A DNA stretch of 64,000 nt from Molossus alvarezi (taxonomy: Eukaryota > Chordata > Mammalia > Chiroptera > Molossidae), in contig CM073885.1 of the NCBI GenBank assembly GCA_037176705.1, positions 163,856,290-163,920,289 on the forward strand, in the 5' to 3' direction. The notes below the pieces were generated by a model. The model was not told where the DNA came from and searched no databases. It saw nothing but the letters and a program-made list of their open reading frames with translations. Position numbers and translations under genes: made by a program. Shown here one piece after another: positions 46,101-57,715 of the stretch (its first letter is position 1; the number at the start of each line of letters is the position of its first letter).

Positions 46101-46936
46101 TGTCCTCATTTTCATTGGTTTCCAGGAAGTTTTTGATTTCTTCCTTGATTTCCTCGGTGACCCATTCATTGTTTAATAACATTCTATTTAGCTTCCATGT
46201 GTTAAAATGTCTTTGCATGTTCTTCTTGCAATTGATTTCTAGTTTCATACCATTGTGGTCTGAGAAGATGCTTGTTATAATTTCAATCTTCTTGAACTTG
46301 TAGAGACTTAGTTTGTGCCCTAACATGTGGTCTATCTTTGAGAATGTCCCATGTGCACTTGAGAAGAATGTGAATTCTGTAGTTTTGGGGTGTAGTTCTC
46401 TGTAGATATCTATTAAATCCATTTGGTCTAGTGCTTCATTTAGAGTCTCTGTTTCCTTGCTAATTTTTTGTCTAGAGGATCTATCCAGTGATGTGAGTGG
46501 GGTGTTGAAGTCCCCTGTTATGATTGTATTGCTATCGATTTCTCCTTGGAAGTCCTCCAGAAGATTTTTAATATATTTTGGTGCTCCTATATTGGGTACA
46601 TATATGTTTATCAAGGTTATATCTTCCTGTTGGATAGATCCTTTCAATATTATGTAGTGGGCTTCTTTAGTTATGGCCTTCAATCTGAAGTCTATTTTAT
46701 CAGATATCAGTATTGCTACCCCAGCTTTTTTTTTCTTTTCCATTTGCTTGAAAGATTTTTTTCCATCCCTTCACTTTCAATCTATGTGAGTCTTTTGTTG
46801 TGAGGTGGGTTTCTTGTAAACAGCATATAGATGAGTCTTGCTTTCTTATCCAGTCAGCTACTCTGTGTCTTTTTATGGGAGCATTCAGTCCATTTACATT
46901 TAAGGTGGTTATTGATATGTACTTATTTATTGCCAT
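43123..46936 (-). pseudogene. L1 ORF2 (endonuclease-reverse transcriptase), frameshifted
   Basis: ORF2 starts at ATG 46936 (MAINKYISITTLNVNGLN, endonuclease N-terminus) and ends at 43123, about 1,270 codons, normal for mammalian L1. Endonuclease motifs QETHL and SDHNGMK are visible. The downstream 740-codon frame (43123-45345) carries the RT motifs IDAEKAFD and FADDMILY, plus the C-terminal Cys region ([14 protein letters not shown]). Three single-base changes break it: an extra A in an A9 run near 46735, an extra A near 46101, and a missing base near 45367 (an N-Y codon pair collapsed). No nonsense substitutions were noticed. The three changes could partly be sequencing or assembly errors, especially the homopolymer one. 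As written it cannot make full ORF2p. Confidence 0.92.
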
Positions 46937-46984
46937 TTTTGTTTAGTGTGGTTCTATTTTTCTTCCCATTTCTTCTGGTAATTA

Positions 46985-47884
46985 CAGCAGTCCTTTTAAC
47001 ATTTCTTGCAGTGCTGGTTTGGTGCTAATGTACTCCCTTAGCCTTATTTTGTCTGGGAAGCTCTTTATTTGGCCTTCTATTTTGAACGATAGCCTTGCTG
47101 GGTAGAGTAGTCTTGGATTCAGATCCTTGTTTTTCATGACCTTGATTACTTCATGCCATTCCCTTCGAGCCTGTAATGTTTCTTGTGAGAAGTCAGCTGA
47201 GAGCCTTATGGGGGTTCCTTTGTAGGTAACCTGTTGCTTATCTCTTGCTGCTTTTAGGATTCTCTCTTTGTCTTGAATTTTTGGCAGTTTGATTACTATG
47301 TGTCTTGGTGTGGGCCTGTTTGGGTTCTTCTTACTTGGGGCTCTCTGAGCTTCTTGAACTTGAATGCCTTCTTCCTTCACCAAATTAGGGAAGTTTTCTG
47401 TCACTATTTCTTTGAATATATTCTCTAGCCCTCGCTTACTTTCTTCTTCTTCAGGGACTCCTATGATACGAATATTATTACGTTTCCAGTTGTCCCACAA
47501 TTCTCTTAAGCTCTCTTCTTGTTTTTTAATCTTTTTTTCCTTTTGGTTTTCTGATTGGTTGATTTCTTCTAGCCTGTCTTCTAATTCACTGATCCGGTCC
47601 TCAGCTTCCCCTACTCTGCTTTTTAGACCTTCCAGTGTGTTTTTCATTTCTGATATGTCATTCTTCATTTCTTCCTGTTGGTTTTTCATTTCCAGATGGT
47701 TTATTTTCAACATTTCTATGTCTTTACTAATGTTGCTCATGTCCTTACACATGCTGTTGAGCTTCCACAACATCATGGCTCTAAATTCTAGTTCTGTTAA
47801 CTTGCTTAACTGCACCTCATTTATTTCATCTTCTGTAGAGGTCTCTTGATATTTCATTTGGCTTTTGTTTCTGTTTCTCACCAT
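46985..47884 (-). CDS. L1 ORF1 protein (ORF1p), intact
   Basis: Intact 300-codon frame from MVRNRNKSQMKYQ (ATG 47882-47884). An in-frame ATG at 47980 would add 32 residues, but MVRN matches the usual ORF1p start better. ORF1p is the RNA-binding chaperone that forms trimers in the L1 ribonucleoprotein (family knowledge). Visible domains: a heptad-rich coiled coil at about residues 45-130 (EMKNDISEMKNTLEGL, AEDRISELEDRLEEI), an RRM from about 137 (NIRIIGVPE), and a C-terminal domain from about 230 (ADFSQETLQARREW). It ends KGLL; the stop lies in 46982-46984 and the spacer to ORF2 is about 45 bp. Frames on the plus strand opposite (for example 47364-47849) are shadows. A translation-competent ORF1 on a broken ORF2 element could act only in trans. 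Confidence 0.93.
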
Positions 47885-47984
47885 TTTCGTTATCACAGTG
47901 GGCTTTGGAGTCTGCCAAGTTTTCCCAGTGGGTGTTGGTGTTTTGCTGTTTGTGGCTCCCTCTCCTGGGTTTGGATGCACCAGG

Positions 47985-48729
47985 GAGGACCCACTTTAAT
48001 CCCGCCAAGTCCCCTGTTCTCCGGGAGTCTGTGTGGCTCCAGCGGGGAGTTTAGCAGGCTATAGCGTTAGGAGGACCCATGCAGGGTGGCAAGGGAGGCG
48101 GTGGGAATAATTTCCCGCCGTGTTCCCTGGTCCTGCCCAGTTCCCTGGGGGCCAGGAGTCTGTGCAGCTTCAGCGGAGAGTTTAGCCCGCTACAGAGTTT
48201 CCAGGGCCGTGCACGGCGGGAAGGGAGACAGTAGAGTTCACTTTCCACCGCGTTCCCCGGTCCCACCGAGTTGCCTGGGGTCTGTGAGTCTGTGCGGCTT
48301 CAGCAGCTACAGGGTTTCCAGGCCGTGCAGGGCGGGGAGGGAGGCGGTAGAATTAACTTTCCACCGCGTTTCCCGGTCCCGCCGGGTTCCCTGGGGGCCA
48401 GGAGTCTGTGCGGCTTCAGCGGAGAGCCTAGCCTAGCCGGCTACAGAGTTTCCAGGGCCGTGCACGGTGGGAAGAAAGGTGGTGGAATTAACTTCCCCTC
48501 TAGTTCCCTGGCCCCTGCCCAGGCCGCTGCGGACCCTGGGCTCTCGGTCCCCTCTCCCGTCCTCGCAAACCTACCAGGACTGAGTGGGTGTTTCTGGTTA
48601 AGTGGTCCTCCAAGGTGTCCTTCCGCTGCCCTTTCCTGAAAGTTTGCCTTTGTTTTCCTTGTAAATCCAGTTTGGTCTTGGGAGACGGTCTGGTTCCCTC
48701 CATTCACTTCGCCGCCATTTTCTTTTCCC
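47985..48729 (-). promoter_or_regulatory. L1 5'UTR promoter with tandem monomers, CpG-rich
   Basis: About 745 bp, strongly CpG- and GC-rich. Between about 48000 and 48490 the block 'agtctgtg(c/t)ggct(t/c)cagc' recurs at 48026, 48157, 48287 and 48403, spacing 131, 130 and 116 bp. Each unit also repeats 'tacagagtttccagg' and 'gggaagg'-type blocks. So the 5'UTR holds about four tandem monomers, reminiscent of mouse L1 monomer promoters. The 5' end near 48715 reads AAAATGGCGGCGAAG in sense, with a GATGGCGGC-like YY1-type site. Frames on either strand here (48051-48707) are not genes. Confidence 0.85.
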
Positions 48730-48899
48730 TCAATGGCATTTTAAAGGTGGGCACCTTCTAGAGGTTTATTTGGAAAGTGTGACTTTCAGCTTACAAAAAG
48801 AAATGCCTTAATTGAATCCCTTTTCACTGGCTTCTCCATTCCCTGTGCAAAATAAACAGTAAATCCAACATATGTGGGAGGTTGAACCCAAGACTCGAA

Positions 48900-49300
48900 A
48901 ACCCAGCTTTCACAAATACTATACAATTTTACTTATGTGCCAACTCTAAGGAACAAAATAAACAAACAAAATAGAAACAGGCTCATACAGAGAACAGACT
49001 GACCCTTGTCAGACGGGAGGGTTTGCGGGGCTGAGTGAAAGAAGAGGTTAAGAAGTACAAATTGTTGTTACAGATGGTCACAAAGACCTGAGTTGCAGCC
49101 TGGGGAGCATGCTCAGTGATATCACGGTGGCTATGGTGGGGTCGGGTGGGTGCTTGAGGCACCAGGGGGACCGCTCTGTAGGGTACATGGTTTTCTGGCC
49201 ACTCTGCTGGGCCTCTGAGGCTGTTACAAAGTAGTGTTGAATGTAACCTGTAATTGAAAAAAAGTTATACAAACTAAAGAAAAATAAATAATTACTCTTC
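48900..49300 (+). repeat. L1 3' end fragment
   Basis: 'tacaattttacttatgtgcc', 'aaggaacaaaataaacaaac' and 'agagaacagactgaccct' match the end of L1 ORF2/3'UTR on the plus strand. A-rich end near 49285. Diverged. Confidence 0.6.
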
Positions 49301-49744
49301 CTCAGCTTGGTCAAATTACTCAACCTCCTGAACTAAACTTCCTTTTATAACTCTTTCTTCTAAAATACTTTTGTGATTTCATAGAAGAATAAAATATTGC
49401 ATTAATGACCTAGATGTGTAGTTGGTTCTGACTTGAGTCTCTCAGAGAAATACAACCACACATAAAGGGGAAAGGACTCTTGATCGAGAAAAGGGATATT
49501 TGTGAGGTAAACTGCCACACACCGCTCATTAGTTACCTTGAACAAATCATTTACCCCAGAGTTTTCTTGTTTCCTTGCTGTAAAAACTGGGTCACAGAGT
49601 GAGCTGCGTTCAGGTGCCAGGCAGGTGCTGTAAATGCATGAATGGGCTCTGTGTCAGGCTGTGACAATGCTGGACAGCGTGGTGGGTAGAAGATCAGTCT
49701 GCCTGTCCTAAAGGCATTCAAAACCAAAGCTAATGAAATAAAAA
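49301..49744. other. No gene seen
   Basis: Unique sequence between two L1 3' fragments. Confidence 0.45.
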
Positions 49745-50050
49745 CACAATTCACATTATCTCACTTATTTGTGGAATATAATAAACAAAATAAACTGATG
49801 AACAAAACAGATCCAGAGACTTGGTAGTAGAAAACAGACTGACACACTCCTCAGAGGAAAGAGGGTGGGATGGGGGTGGGAAGAGATAAACCAAACAACT
49901 TATATGTGTGAATGAATAACCCATGGATACAGACAATAGTGTGTGAAGGCAGTGGGGGAGGGCAGAATGAAGAGGAGGATGTCAATGGGGGAAAAAGAGG
50001 ACATTTGTAATACTTTCAACAATAAAAAGATATATTAAAAATAATAATAT
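49745..50050 (+). repeat. L1 3' end, bat type
   Basis: 'cttatttgtggaatataata', 'ataaactgatgaacaaaaca', 'cccatggatacagacaatag', G-rich tract, 'ggacatttgtaatactttca' and 'caataaaaaga' with an A-rich tail. 5'-truncated L1 on the plus strand. Confidence 0.85.
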
Positions 50051-51819
50051 GTAATAAAATGAAATAAAAAATAAATAAAACAATCTGTAGGCCAAGTCAG
50101 CCCTAAAGGTTTCCTTTTTGAAATCTCTGGATTAACTAATATTTCTCTCTTTTCTCAGTCCTCATCATTTCATAGTCTTTGTTTCTTTGGCTTGAGTTTC
50201 AAATCTCTGGGCATCTTAGCTATCCCCTGTTGAAAACTTGGACACCTTTGAAAACTTCATTAATTCTCTGCACCCCCAGAGAGCCCTTCCATGAATTACT
50301 TATCCAGTTGCACTCTTTATGTATTACTCAGTGATTGCCGTCTTTAGAACTACAACCCTATCTGTACTGGGAGAAATCAATGAAGCCTGTAAGATGAATT
50401 ATGAATGTACAAGAGACTACAAGTGTTAATCAATGTAAGAAAGCAGCACCAAATGTTAAGAAATTTCATCTGGAGACAAAAAGATGTATTTTAAGCCACC
50501 CAAACTTTAAAATAACTAGTGATTGTGTAATTCTTTGCCATGATGTATCTTCCAAATGGAGACAAATTCTTGGGACCTGAAAATCAATGGTAGTGTGATG
50601 AAAAGGGAAGTAGCAACTTCCCCGCTTCTATGAAAACATCTCAAATTTGGTACTTGTTAAAAGACATCCAGGTGCAAATAGTACGGAGCTCACTAATCTG
50701 AACTTGGTTCAGAAAGAGGAGGAAAAGAAAGCAACACGAGAAAAGTTTAAAGGAATTAAGTATGTCCTTGATCAAGTGATTCATTACAATAGAGAAATGG
50801 CATTATCAATAACTATCAAGAAGATTAAACTCAGCAAAATATAGCTAATTTCAGCTTGAATCAGTGAATACATTAGCAGCCATTCAGAAAAAATAAAGTC
50901 AAAATGCTTAATCTGATGTACACAAATGGCAACAAAATAAAATAGATTTCTTAAAACAGCATTAAAAAAATGATTCTCGTACATTTTTAAAATCACTCTT
51001 TGGTGCTTAGCAAGCACTGGGCACAATAAAAGTATTGAATGAATTACTCTTCATTATCTGACATTCTGTGAAACATTTAAAATAGCATGAGTGCTGTTTT
51101 TAAAAATTTATATCCATTAGCCATTTCTAATTCTTACAAGTTCACAATGACTCTTGTATCACCAGACAGCTGGCATCAGGACTTCTATATTGTGCGATAC
51201 AACCATCAGAGCCCATGAAGAAACATCTCCGCCCATAATAAATCCATCAATAAAGAGTGAAGTAATGGCCTTTTTCATGCCCAGACCTCAGATAAATTTG
51301 TTAATAGCAGTGAACAGAATTTTCTTAAATAAATTAGGTCAAAATGACAACACAGTTACAGTAAAAGGAAGCATGTTTTATGGGTCTTGCAAAAATAATT
51401 ATACTAACTTGGAAAGCTCGTATTTGTTATATGTATAAAAAGGCAATAAACTCAAATTAGCTATGTACCACAGTCATGATTATCATTTAATATATTTGCA
51501 ATTGAAAAGAATGCTTAGAATAGTCACAGGAAGGGGATAAATTAAACTGGTATGAAAAGTTGTTTGTTTTTTAAACCACAAGTGTTTGAACAATATAGAG
51601 AAAATATAGGAGTTGCTCTGTCTTTTCAGGCTAAAGATAATTTTTTCTCTAAAATTATAGCCAGCTATATACTCCATTCTTAAAGGATGAGAGACTAAGC
51701 ATGGGTGATCTTAAAAAAAGAGAGAGAAAAGTTCTAAAAAGATGGCTGTGTGTATGTGTGTGGTGAGGGAGTGTTTATGACTTATATTTTATTCTGTTTT
51801 GTTTACACTGGTTTTTATT
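50051..51819. other. No gene seen
   Basis: Unique AT-rich sequence. A 94-codon plus frame at 51154-51438 has no recognisable domain. Confidence 0.45.
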
Positions 51820-51924
51820 TTTATTTTTGTTTTATTTTATTGTACATGCCCCTAGCGGGAACCGAACCCAGGACTCTCTGGTCTGCAGGCTGATGCTCCA
51901 ACTGTTGAGCCAAACCAGCTAGGG
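51820..51924 (-). mobile_element. Short Ves SINE (head only)
   Basis: T-rich lead, then only the head 'gtacatgcccctagcgggaa' to 'aaaccagctagggc'. Flanks ctggttttTatt / ctggttttCatt look like a TSD. Third short-form copy in the window. Confidence 0.8.
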
Positions 51925-51936
51925 CTGGTTTTCATT

Positions 51937-53624
51937 ACTAAATGTAGGTAAGATTACAACACAAATTTAGATACAAGGTTTATAAGATGTTAAATATCTG
52001 CTTGGAAAATGGGAGACTTTGTTTTTAATAATATCTTTTGATTATCCTTTAATAATATCCTTGGATATAGGTACAAAGACACATCCTCACACTAACCTCA
52101 TCTTTATTTACATACCACACCAGGGGGTGTGCAGGGAAGGATTGGGTGGGGAACAAAGGAACTAAAATCTCTAGGGAGAACCAGGACATAAATTTTTTTC
52201 TGCAAGTGAATATAAATAAAAGTAGTAGATGGGTGAATGACAATTCCATCCCAACCATCAGCCTGGATGTCTTTTCTCTCTTAAGGGTCTATCTCTGTGG
52301 CTGGAAGTCAGCACACAGTGGAACTGACTCTGCGCATCACCATGGAGGTTTTTTGCAATGAACATTGGAATTCACCATTGATAGAGCTGCCATACTAAGA
52401 CTACAATGTTCTGACCAGAATCTCAAATAGTAATGTATTTTTATTCCATACCAAATATCTATTTGGCACTTATCATGTGCCAGGCATGTTTAGACACTGG
52501 AGACTGTCAAATTAAAAAAATGGAATTATTAAAGAGAGACTTGATTTGAAAGGATTCTGGCAAGGAGGGAAGGAATTACTGCCATAGAAAGAAGGCTGTT
52601 ATGGTAAGATCTGTTAGTACATCAAGGATGAAGCAAAAGAGGGTTTTCCTTTATAAGAAGGAGTAAAAAGGCTACAAAGAATCAGGTATGGGAGATTGGG
52701 ATGGGGTGGCTGATCAGATAGTAGGTCAGAGAATATTTGACTCTGCGGTCAACCTATTCTCACCTGTCTGCTGGCTCCAGCTGATGGTGTCCAGTAGTTC
52801 AGTGATCTAGGGGAAGGAGAGAGTATTGGCCAAAGTTTGATTACCAAGCACTTTGTTCCAACTGATAGTGGAGACAAATAGTTCAGCTAATAATTTATGA
52901 GCCAAAGAATAAAAATTTGGAGAGTCTTTGTCTGGCCTTAATACAAGTGAAGCAGGTGGGACATCTATGAGTCTTATCAAAATCATTTGGGGATGATGGT
53001 TCTTGGCAAATGAGATATTTCTCAGAATACAAAGATAGAGAATTTCTTAGCCTTAACTGTTTTCTAGAATCACATGAATTGGGTCAAGTTCAACATTGTC
53101 AGAACACAGCAACAAAATAAGCAAAGTGAGTCCCCACACTCAAGAAAGGAACAGGGATCCTTAGATCTGTTAATAGAGTCTTTTCAGATTCTGTTAAGCA
53201 TATGAATAAAAAGAAGGCTATAACATCGATGGGCAGTGACTGGTGGAGAAGGCTTCTCCTGACTGGGGAGATGTGAAGGTCTGTGCAGAAGGGGCCATTT
53301 GGGTTGAGAATTAAATGATGCAAAAGAGCAGTCATGGCAAGCTAGAATGAAGTATAATGACAATGAGATTGGAAAGGTAGACGGGTCCAGAGTAGGTAGA
53401 GTTTGCATGTAAGGAGCCTGGATTCTGGCTACTTTGCAGAGGATACACAGTAGCAGAGGAAAAGTGAAGACAGAAGGCAAGTTAGGAAGGGCCCAGAAAC
53501 TCAGATGAGATAGAATGATGGTCTGGCCTGGGGTTGTGGTACTGGCATAATGAAAAGTAATCAAAGTCAGGGTATGCATTAGAAGTAGAGCCAGCCAACA
53601 ATACTTGCTAATGCAACTTAGGTG
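51937..53624. other. No gene; one small MIR trace
   Basis: 'ttggcacttatcatgtgcca' near 52460-52505 is a MIR fragment. Otherwise unique; the 176-codon minus frame 53184-53714 has no domain I recognise. Confidence 0.45.
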
Positions 53625-53768
53625 AGGTATGAACAAATAATAACAATAACGAACCCTTACACAGAACCTATAGTGTATTAGGTACTGTTCTGGGTGCTTT
53701 ATGCATATCAACACATTTAATATTCATTAAAAATCTGAAAAGATAGGTACAATATTAGCTCCATTTTA
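53625..53768 (+). repeat. MIR, left part (split by HAL1)
   Basis: 'attaggtactgttctgggtg', 'tttatgcatatcaacacatt' and 'aggtacaatattagctccat' match MIR. It continues at 56769 after the HAL1 insertion. Confidence 0.75.
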
Positions 53769-54412
53769 TTTATTTCTTGCTTTGTTTTTTAATTTTTTTT
53801 TGTTTTTTATTTTATTTTTTAATCATTTTTTATTTTCAATTACATTTTATTTTCAAATGCATTCTTATATTAGTTTCAGGTGTACAGCCCAGTGACCAGA
53901 CATTACATAACTTAATAAGTGATCACCCCAGGAAATCCCACACACCCCCAGCACTATGCCTAGTTATTAGAATATTATTGACTATATTCCCTATGCTATA
54001 CTTTACATCCCCCATGACTATTCTGTAACAACCAATTTGTACTTCTTAATCCCTTCACCTTTTTGGGCATCCTTCTAGCCCCCCCCCCCCCCCATCTGGA
54101 GACCAACAAAATGTTCTCTGTATCTATGAGTCTGTTTCTGCTCTGCTTGTTCATTTACTTTGTTTCCTAGATTCAATTGTTGATAGATATGTGTTTATTG
54201 CTACTCCATTGTTCATATTTCTTCTCCTTTTCTTTCTCCTTCTTCTTCTTTTTCTTCTTGAAGACACTTTAACATTTCATATAACACTGAGTTGACAGTG
54301 ATTAATTCCTCTAGCTTTTTCTTGGAAAAAGATCTTTGTATGTCCATCGAATCTAAATGAGCTTTGTAAGAAAGAGTAATCTTGTTGTAGGTCCTTGGTT
54401 TTCATCACTTTG

Positions 54413-54624
54413 TTTGTGTTTTTTTAATTTTTTTTCTTTATTGATTATAGAGAAAGAGAAAGGGAGAGGGAAAGAGAGAGAGAGAAATATTAATTGGCCA
54501 CCTCCTGCATGCCCCTCTCTGGGTATTTGGCTCACAACCTGAGCATGTGCCCTGACAGGGAATCAAACCAGCGACCTCTTGGTGCATGGGTTGACACTCA
54601 ACCACTGAATCACACCAGCTGGGC
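54413..54624 (-). mobile_element. Ves SINE inside HAL1
   Basis: Minus-strand Ves of the 'accaagaggtc' subtype with 'tttattgattatagagaaag' and head end 'cacaccagctgggc'. TSD 'tttt(c/t)atcactttg' at about 54399-54412 and 54625-54638. Confidence 0.9.
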
Positions 54625-54629
54625 TTTTT

Positions 54630-55370
54630 ATCACTTTGAATATTTCTTGCCACTCCCTTCTGGCCTGAAAGGTTTCTCTTGAGAAATCAGCTGACAATTT
54701 TTTGGGCGCTCCCTTTTAAGTAACTAACTGCTTTTCTCTTGCTGCTTTCAAGACTCTCTGTTTGTCTTTAACTTTTTGCATTTTAATTATGATGTGTCTT
54801 GGTGTGGGCCTCTTTGGATTCATCTTGTTTGGGACTCTCTGCACTTCTGGGACTTGTATGTGTGTTTCCTTCACCAAATTAGGGAAGTTTTCTGTCATTA
54901 TTTCTTTCAAATAGGTTTTTAATTTTTTGTTCTCTTTTCTCCTTCCATCATCCCAAATGATGCAGATGTTGGTATTCTTGAAGTTGTCCCAGAAGCTCCT
55001 TACACTATCTCCATTTTTTAAATTCTTTTTTCCTTTTGCTGGTCTCATTGGGTGTTTTTTGCTCCTTTATATTCTAAATTTATTATTTTATTCTCAGCTT
55101 CACTTACTCTACTGTTGATTCCCTGTAAATTATTCTTTTTTTACTTAGTGTATCCTTCATTTCAGACTGGTTCCTTTTAATGCTATTGAGGTCCTCACTA
55201 AATTCATTGAGCATCCTTATAACCAGTGTTTTGAACTTTGTATCTAGTAGATTGCTTGTATCCATATTGTTTAGTTCCTTTTTTGGTATTCTATTCTGTT
55301 CTTTCATTTGGGGCATGTTTCTTTGTCTCCTCATTTTGGCTGCTTTTCTGTGTTTGTTTCTATATATTAG
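54630..55370 (-). pseudogene. HAL1 ORF1 remnant
   Basis: Minus frames 54716-55048 and 55104-55334 encode pieces of an L1-type ORF1p, such as NFPNLVKETHIQVPEVQR and PTPRHIIIKMQK (RRM), preceded by a coiled-coil remnant (KTLVIRMLNEFSEDLNSIK). They are parallel to ORF1 of the L1 at 46985-47884 but diverged and broken by frameshifts and stops. Confidence 0.82.
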
Positions 55371-56768
55371 GTAAAGTTGTTATGTCTCCTAGGCTTAGTA
55401 GGGTTGTCTAATTTAGTAAACGTCCTGTACGGTCCAGTGGCACAGCCTCCTTGATCCTTCCAGCTGGGCACTCAAGGTGTACCTCCTGTATGGGCTGTAT
55501 ACCCTGCTTTTGTAATTGAGTCTTGTATTCTGTTGGCACATTAATGAGAAAAATTTTCTCAGGTTGATCAGCTGCAAAGGCTAGCTGTGACTATTGACCA
55601 CTGACCTCCAAATACCTTGCAGGATCAGCTATGCAGAAGCCCACCACACAGAGCAAGACTTACTTCAGCAGGTCTCTGTGAAACTGAGTCCACCCCTTGA
55701 GTGTGTTGCTTGTGGAGGTGGTTGGGTGATGGTGCTTCAACATGGTCTGAAGCTGTCCACTGGGTGTCCTGGCTCTGGGGCCTCCTGGGAAGTGTAGGTC
55801 AAGGTCAACCACTAACTGCATTCTACTCAGGGCCACCAGAAATAAGCTACGAATTGATCTGCAGATGGCTGCTTCTTCTGCTGGGCTTGAAGATGCCCAG
55901 GAAAGGTCAAGCTGTGAACCAAGGCTGGCTGCTACTCATGCTGGGCCTGTGGCTACTTAGCAAGAGGTGTGAGGCTTGCTGAGGCCAGATGCTGCTTGTA
56001 TGAAAGATTTTAAGAAAATATGAAGCATGAGTCAAGCAGACTATGCCTATGGTCAAGCCATAAAGTAGGGTGGGGCAGGCTTGCAGGGAATCACCATGGT
56101 GGGCAAACAGTGTGAGCCAGGTTGATGGAATCTTAGATATGGCACCTGTCTGCTGCCTCTGGGGTGGGAAGAGGGTTTACAAAAGGAACAATGGCTTCTG
56201 CCAACACTTCCGCCTGAGAGAAAGTTGCCCCTCCAGCTCTTACCCTGATGCCAAACAATTCAGCTCCTCCCCATATGTCTCTGGTGACCTTTAAACTGTT
56301 GCCCCTGTGCTGGAGTTCAGAGGGAGTGAGTCCAAGTACAGTAAGTCATGTGCTAGCCCTTTAAGAGGAACTGCCTGGAGCTCCAACAGCCTCAGCCTCC
56401 CTCAGCCTCAATCCCCACTGGTTTTCACAGACAAAAGCATGGGTACTTCTCTTCCTGGTTCTGGAACCCTCAGCTATGGGCCTGGTGTTGGAATAAAACC
56501 CCTTGGTTTTCAGGGGCACCTTTAAAGCAAAGGTATCCCTCTGGTATGTATCTGTCACATGTGGGTGTGGAACCTGCCCTTCTACCTCTCTGCCTTTCCT
56601 ACCAGTCTTCAGGTGGCTTCTTTAATTTTGTAGTTGTAGGGATTCCAATGAGCTCAATTTCAGGTGGTTCTAAAAGATGGTTGTTCTATAGTTCAATTGT
56701 AATTTTAATGTGGTTGTGGGAGGAAGCAAGCATAGCATTTACTTAAGCTGCCATCCTGCCCAGAAGTC

Positions 56769-56900
56769 TCTATTATCCCCATTTTAGACAGGAGGACACT
56801 GAGACTCAGAAAGACTTACTTATACAAAGTCGCAGAGCTAGTAAGCAGCAGAGCTGAGATTTAACCCTCATGGGCTCCAGTGCAGAGGCCAATATGCATG
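56769..56900 (+). repeat. MIR, right part
   Basis: 'ttatccccattttagacagg', 'gagactcagaaagactt', 'cagagctagtaagcagcaga' and 'agatttaaccctcatgg' complete the MIR interrupted at 53768. Confidence 0.8.
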
Positions 56901-57559
56901 GTTTCTGTGATTTTGGCTGAGCTATTGGGTAGAAGGTTCTGCATTCATTTGAGATACTATAAGGTTCAGCAGGAAGTGGATTTAAGGGGCAATCAGTGCT
57001 CTGTATAGGACATGTTAATTTTCTGTTGCCTATTACACAACCAAGTGAGGCGCTGAAGACTGAAAGTTTAATTGAATATGTGTTAGGAACTTAGCAAATT
57101 GTCCTAATTTGTAGCTATAACTTTCAGCATCTTCTGCATATAGATGGCATTTAACATCATGGAACTGAGTGAGATCCCCTGGAGAGCGAGAGAGAAAGAA
57201 AAAGACAAGCTCTGTCCCCTGGGCATGGCAGTGGTTTAGCAGCAAGACTGCACGCCTCTGTCCTCTGTTGCAAGATTTTTTATTTCAGTAAAAGGGTATT
57301 TGTTCTGATACCTCCTTTCATACTATTGCAGCTTTTTAATAATTTGCAATTATTTGGGGCATTATATTTCTTCATATATAGAAAATTCCACACTCAGATA
57401 CTGTAAGGGTTGCTGCCTTCTCAACCTAGAATACCTCTTTGTTACCATGTAGGATACTTACTAGTACTAGAGCCCTAGACTGTTTGAAATATAAAAGACT
57501 GCATTGCAATTGACTCATTATTCCCACATCTACCATCTATTCAACCTTCCTACCCACCC
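56901..57559. other. No gene seen
   Basis: Unique sequence. Confidence 0.45.
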
Positions 57560-57715
57560 CATGAGGTAAGCAGGGTACTGACAACCATAACCCTTTACTG
57601 ATGAGGATCTACTGCTTAGAAAGACTAAATAACTTGCTGAAGGCTACATTGTTAAGTAGCAGAGCTAGGTCTCAAGACCGCACCATGCACTGCCAGATGC
57701 TATGCCCTTTCTTCA
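57560..57715 (+). repeat. MIR SINE fragment
   Basis: 'ccatgaggtaagcagggtac', 'aaataacttgctgaaggcta', 'agtagcagagctaggtctc' and 'gccagatgctatgccctttc' match the 3' half of MIR. Confidence 0.7.

Larger units (their letters stand above)
42924..48729 (-). mobile_element. Near full-length L1 with TSD
   Basis: A 5.8-kb L1 on the minus strand. The 13-bp TSD 'tcaatggcatttt' is at 42911-42923 and 48730-48742, and the insertion site reads TTTT/AAA on the nicked strand, the preferred L1 endonuclease site. It has a poly-A tail (poly-T from about 42921), a G-rich polypurine 3'UTR, ORF2 (three indels), a short spacer, intact ORF1 and a complete CpG-rich 5'UTR starting near 'gaaaatggcggcgaag'. Few mutations suggest a young copy. 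Confidence 0.95.
53769..56768 (-). mobile_element. Near full-length HAL1 (ORF1-only LINE)
   Basis: Minus-strand element with an L1-like 3'UTR (53770-54390: 'attagtttcaggtgtacagc', 'ttgactatattccctatgct'), then directly ORF1-like sequence (54630-55370) with no ORF2 between, then a long 5'UTR ending 'agcatagcatttacttaa gctgccatcctgcc' at about 56760. That order is the hallmark of HAL1. Flanking 'tattagctccatttta' and 'tattatccccatttta' look like a worn TSD inside a MIR. A Ves SINE sits at 54413-54624. Confidence 0.8.

Noticed and set aside
48051..48707. CpG island of a host gene promoter
   Set aside because: The CpG-rich block ends exactly at the L1 5' boundary with TSD and is the L1 5'UTR.
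53184..53714. 176-codon minus-strand open frame
   Set aside because: No domain, no Kozak or splice support, and it overlaps the MIR start at 53625; most likely chance.
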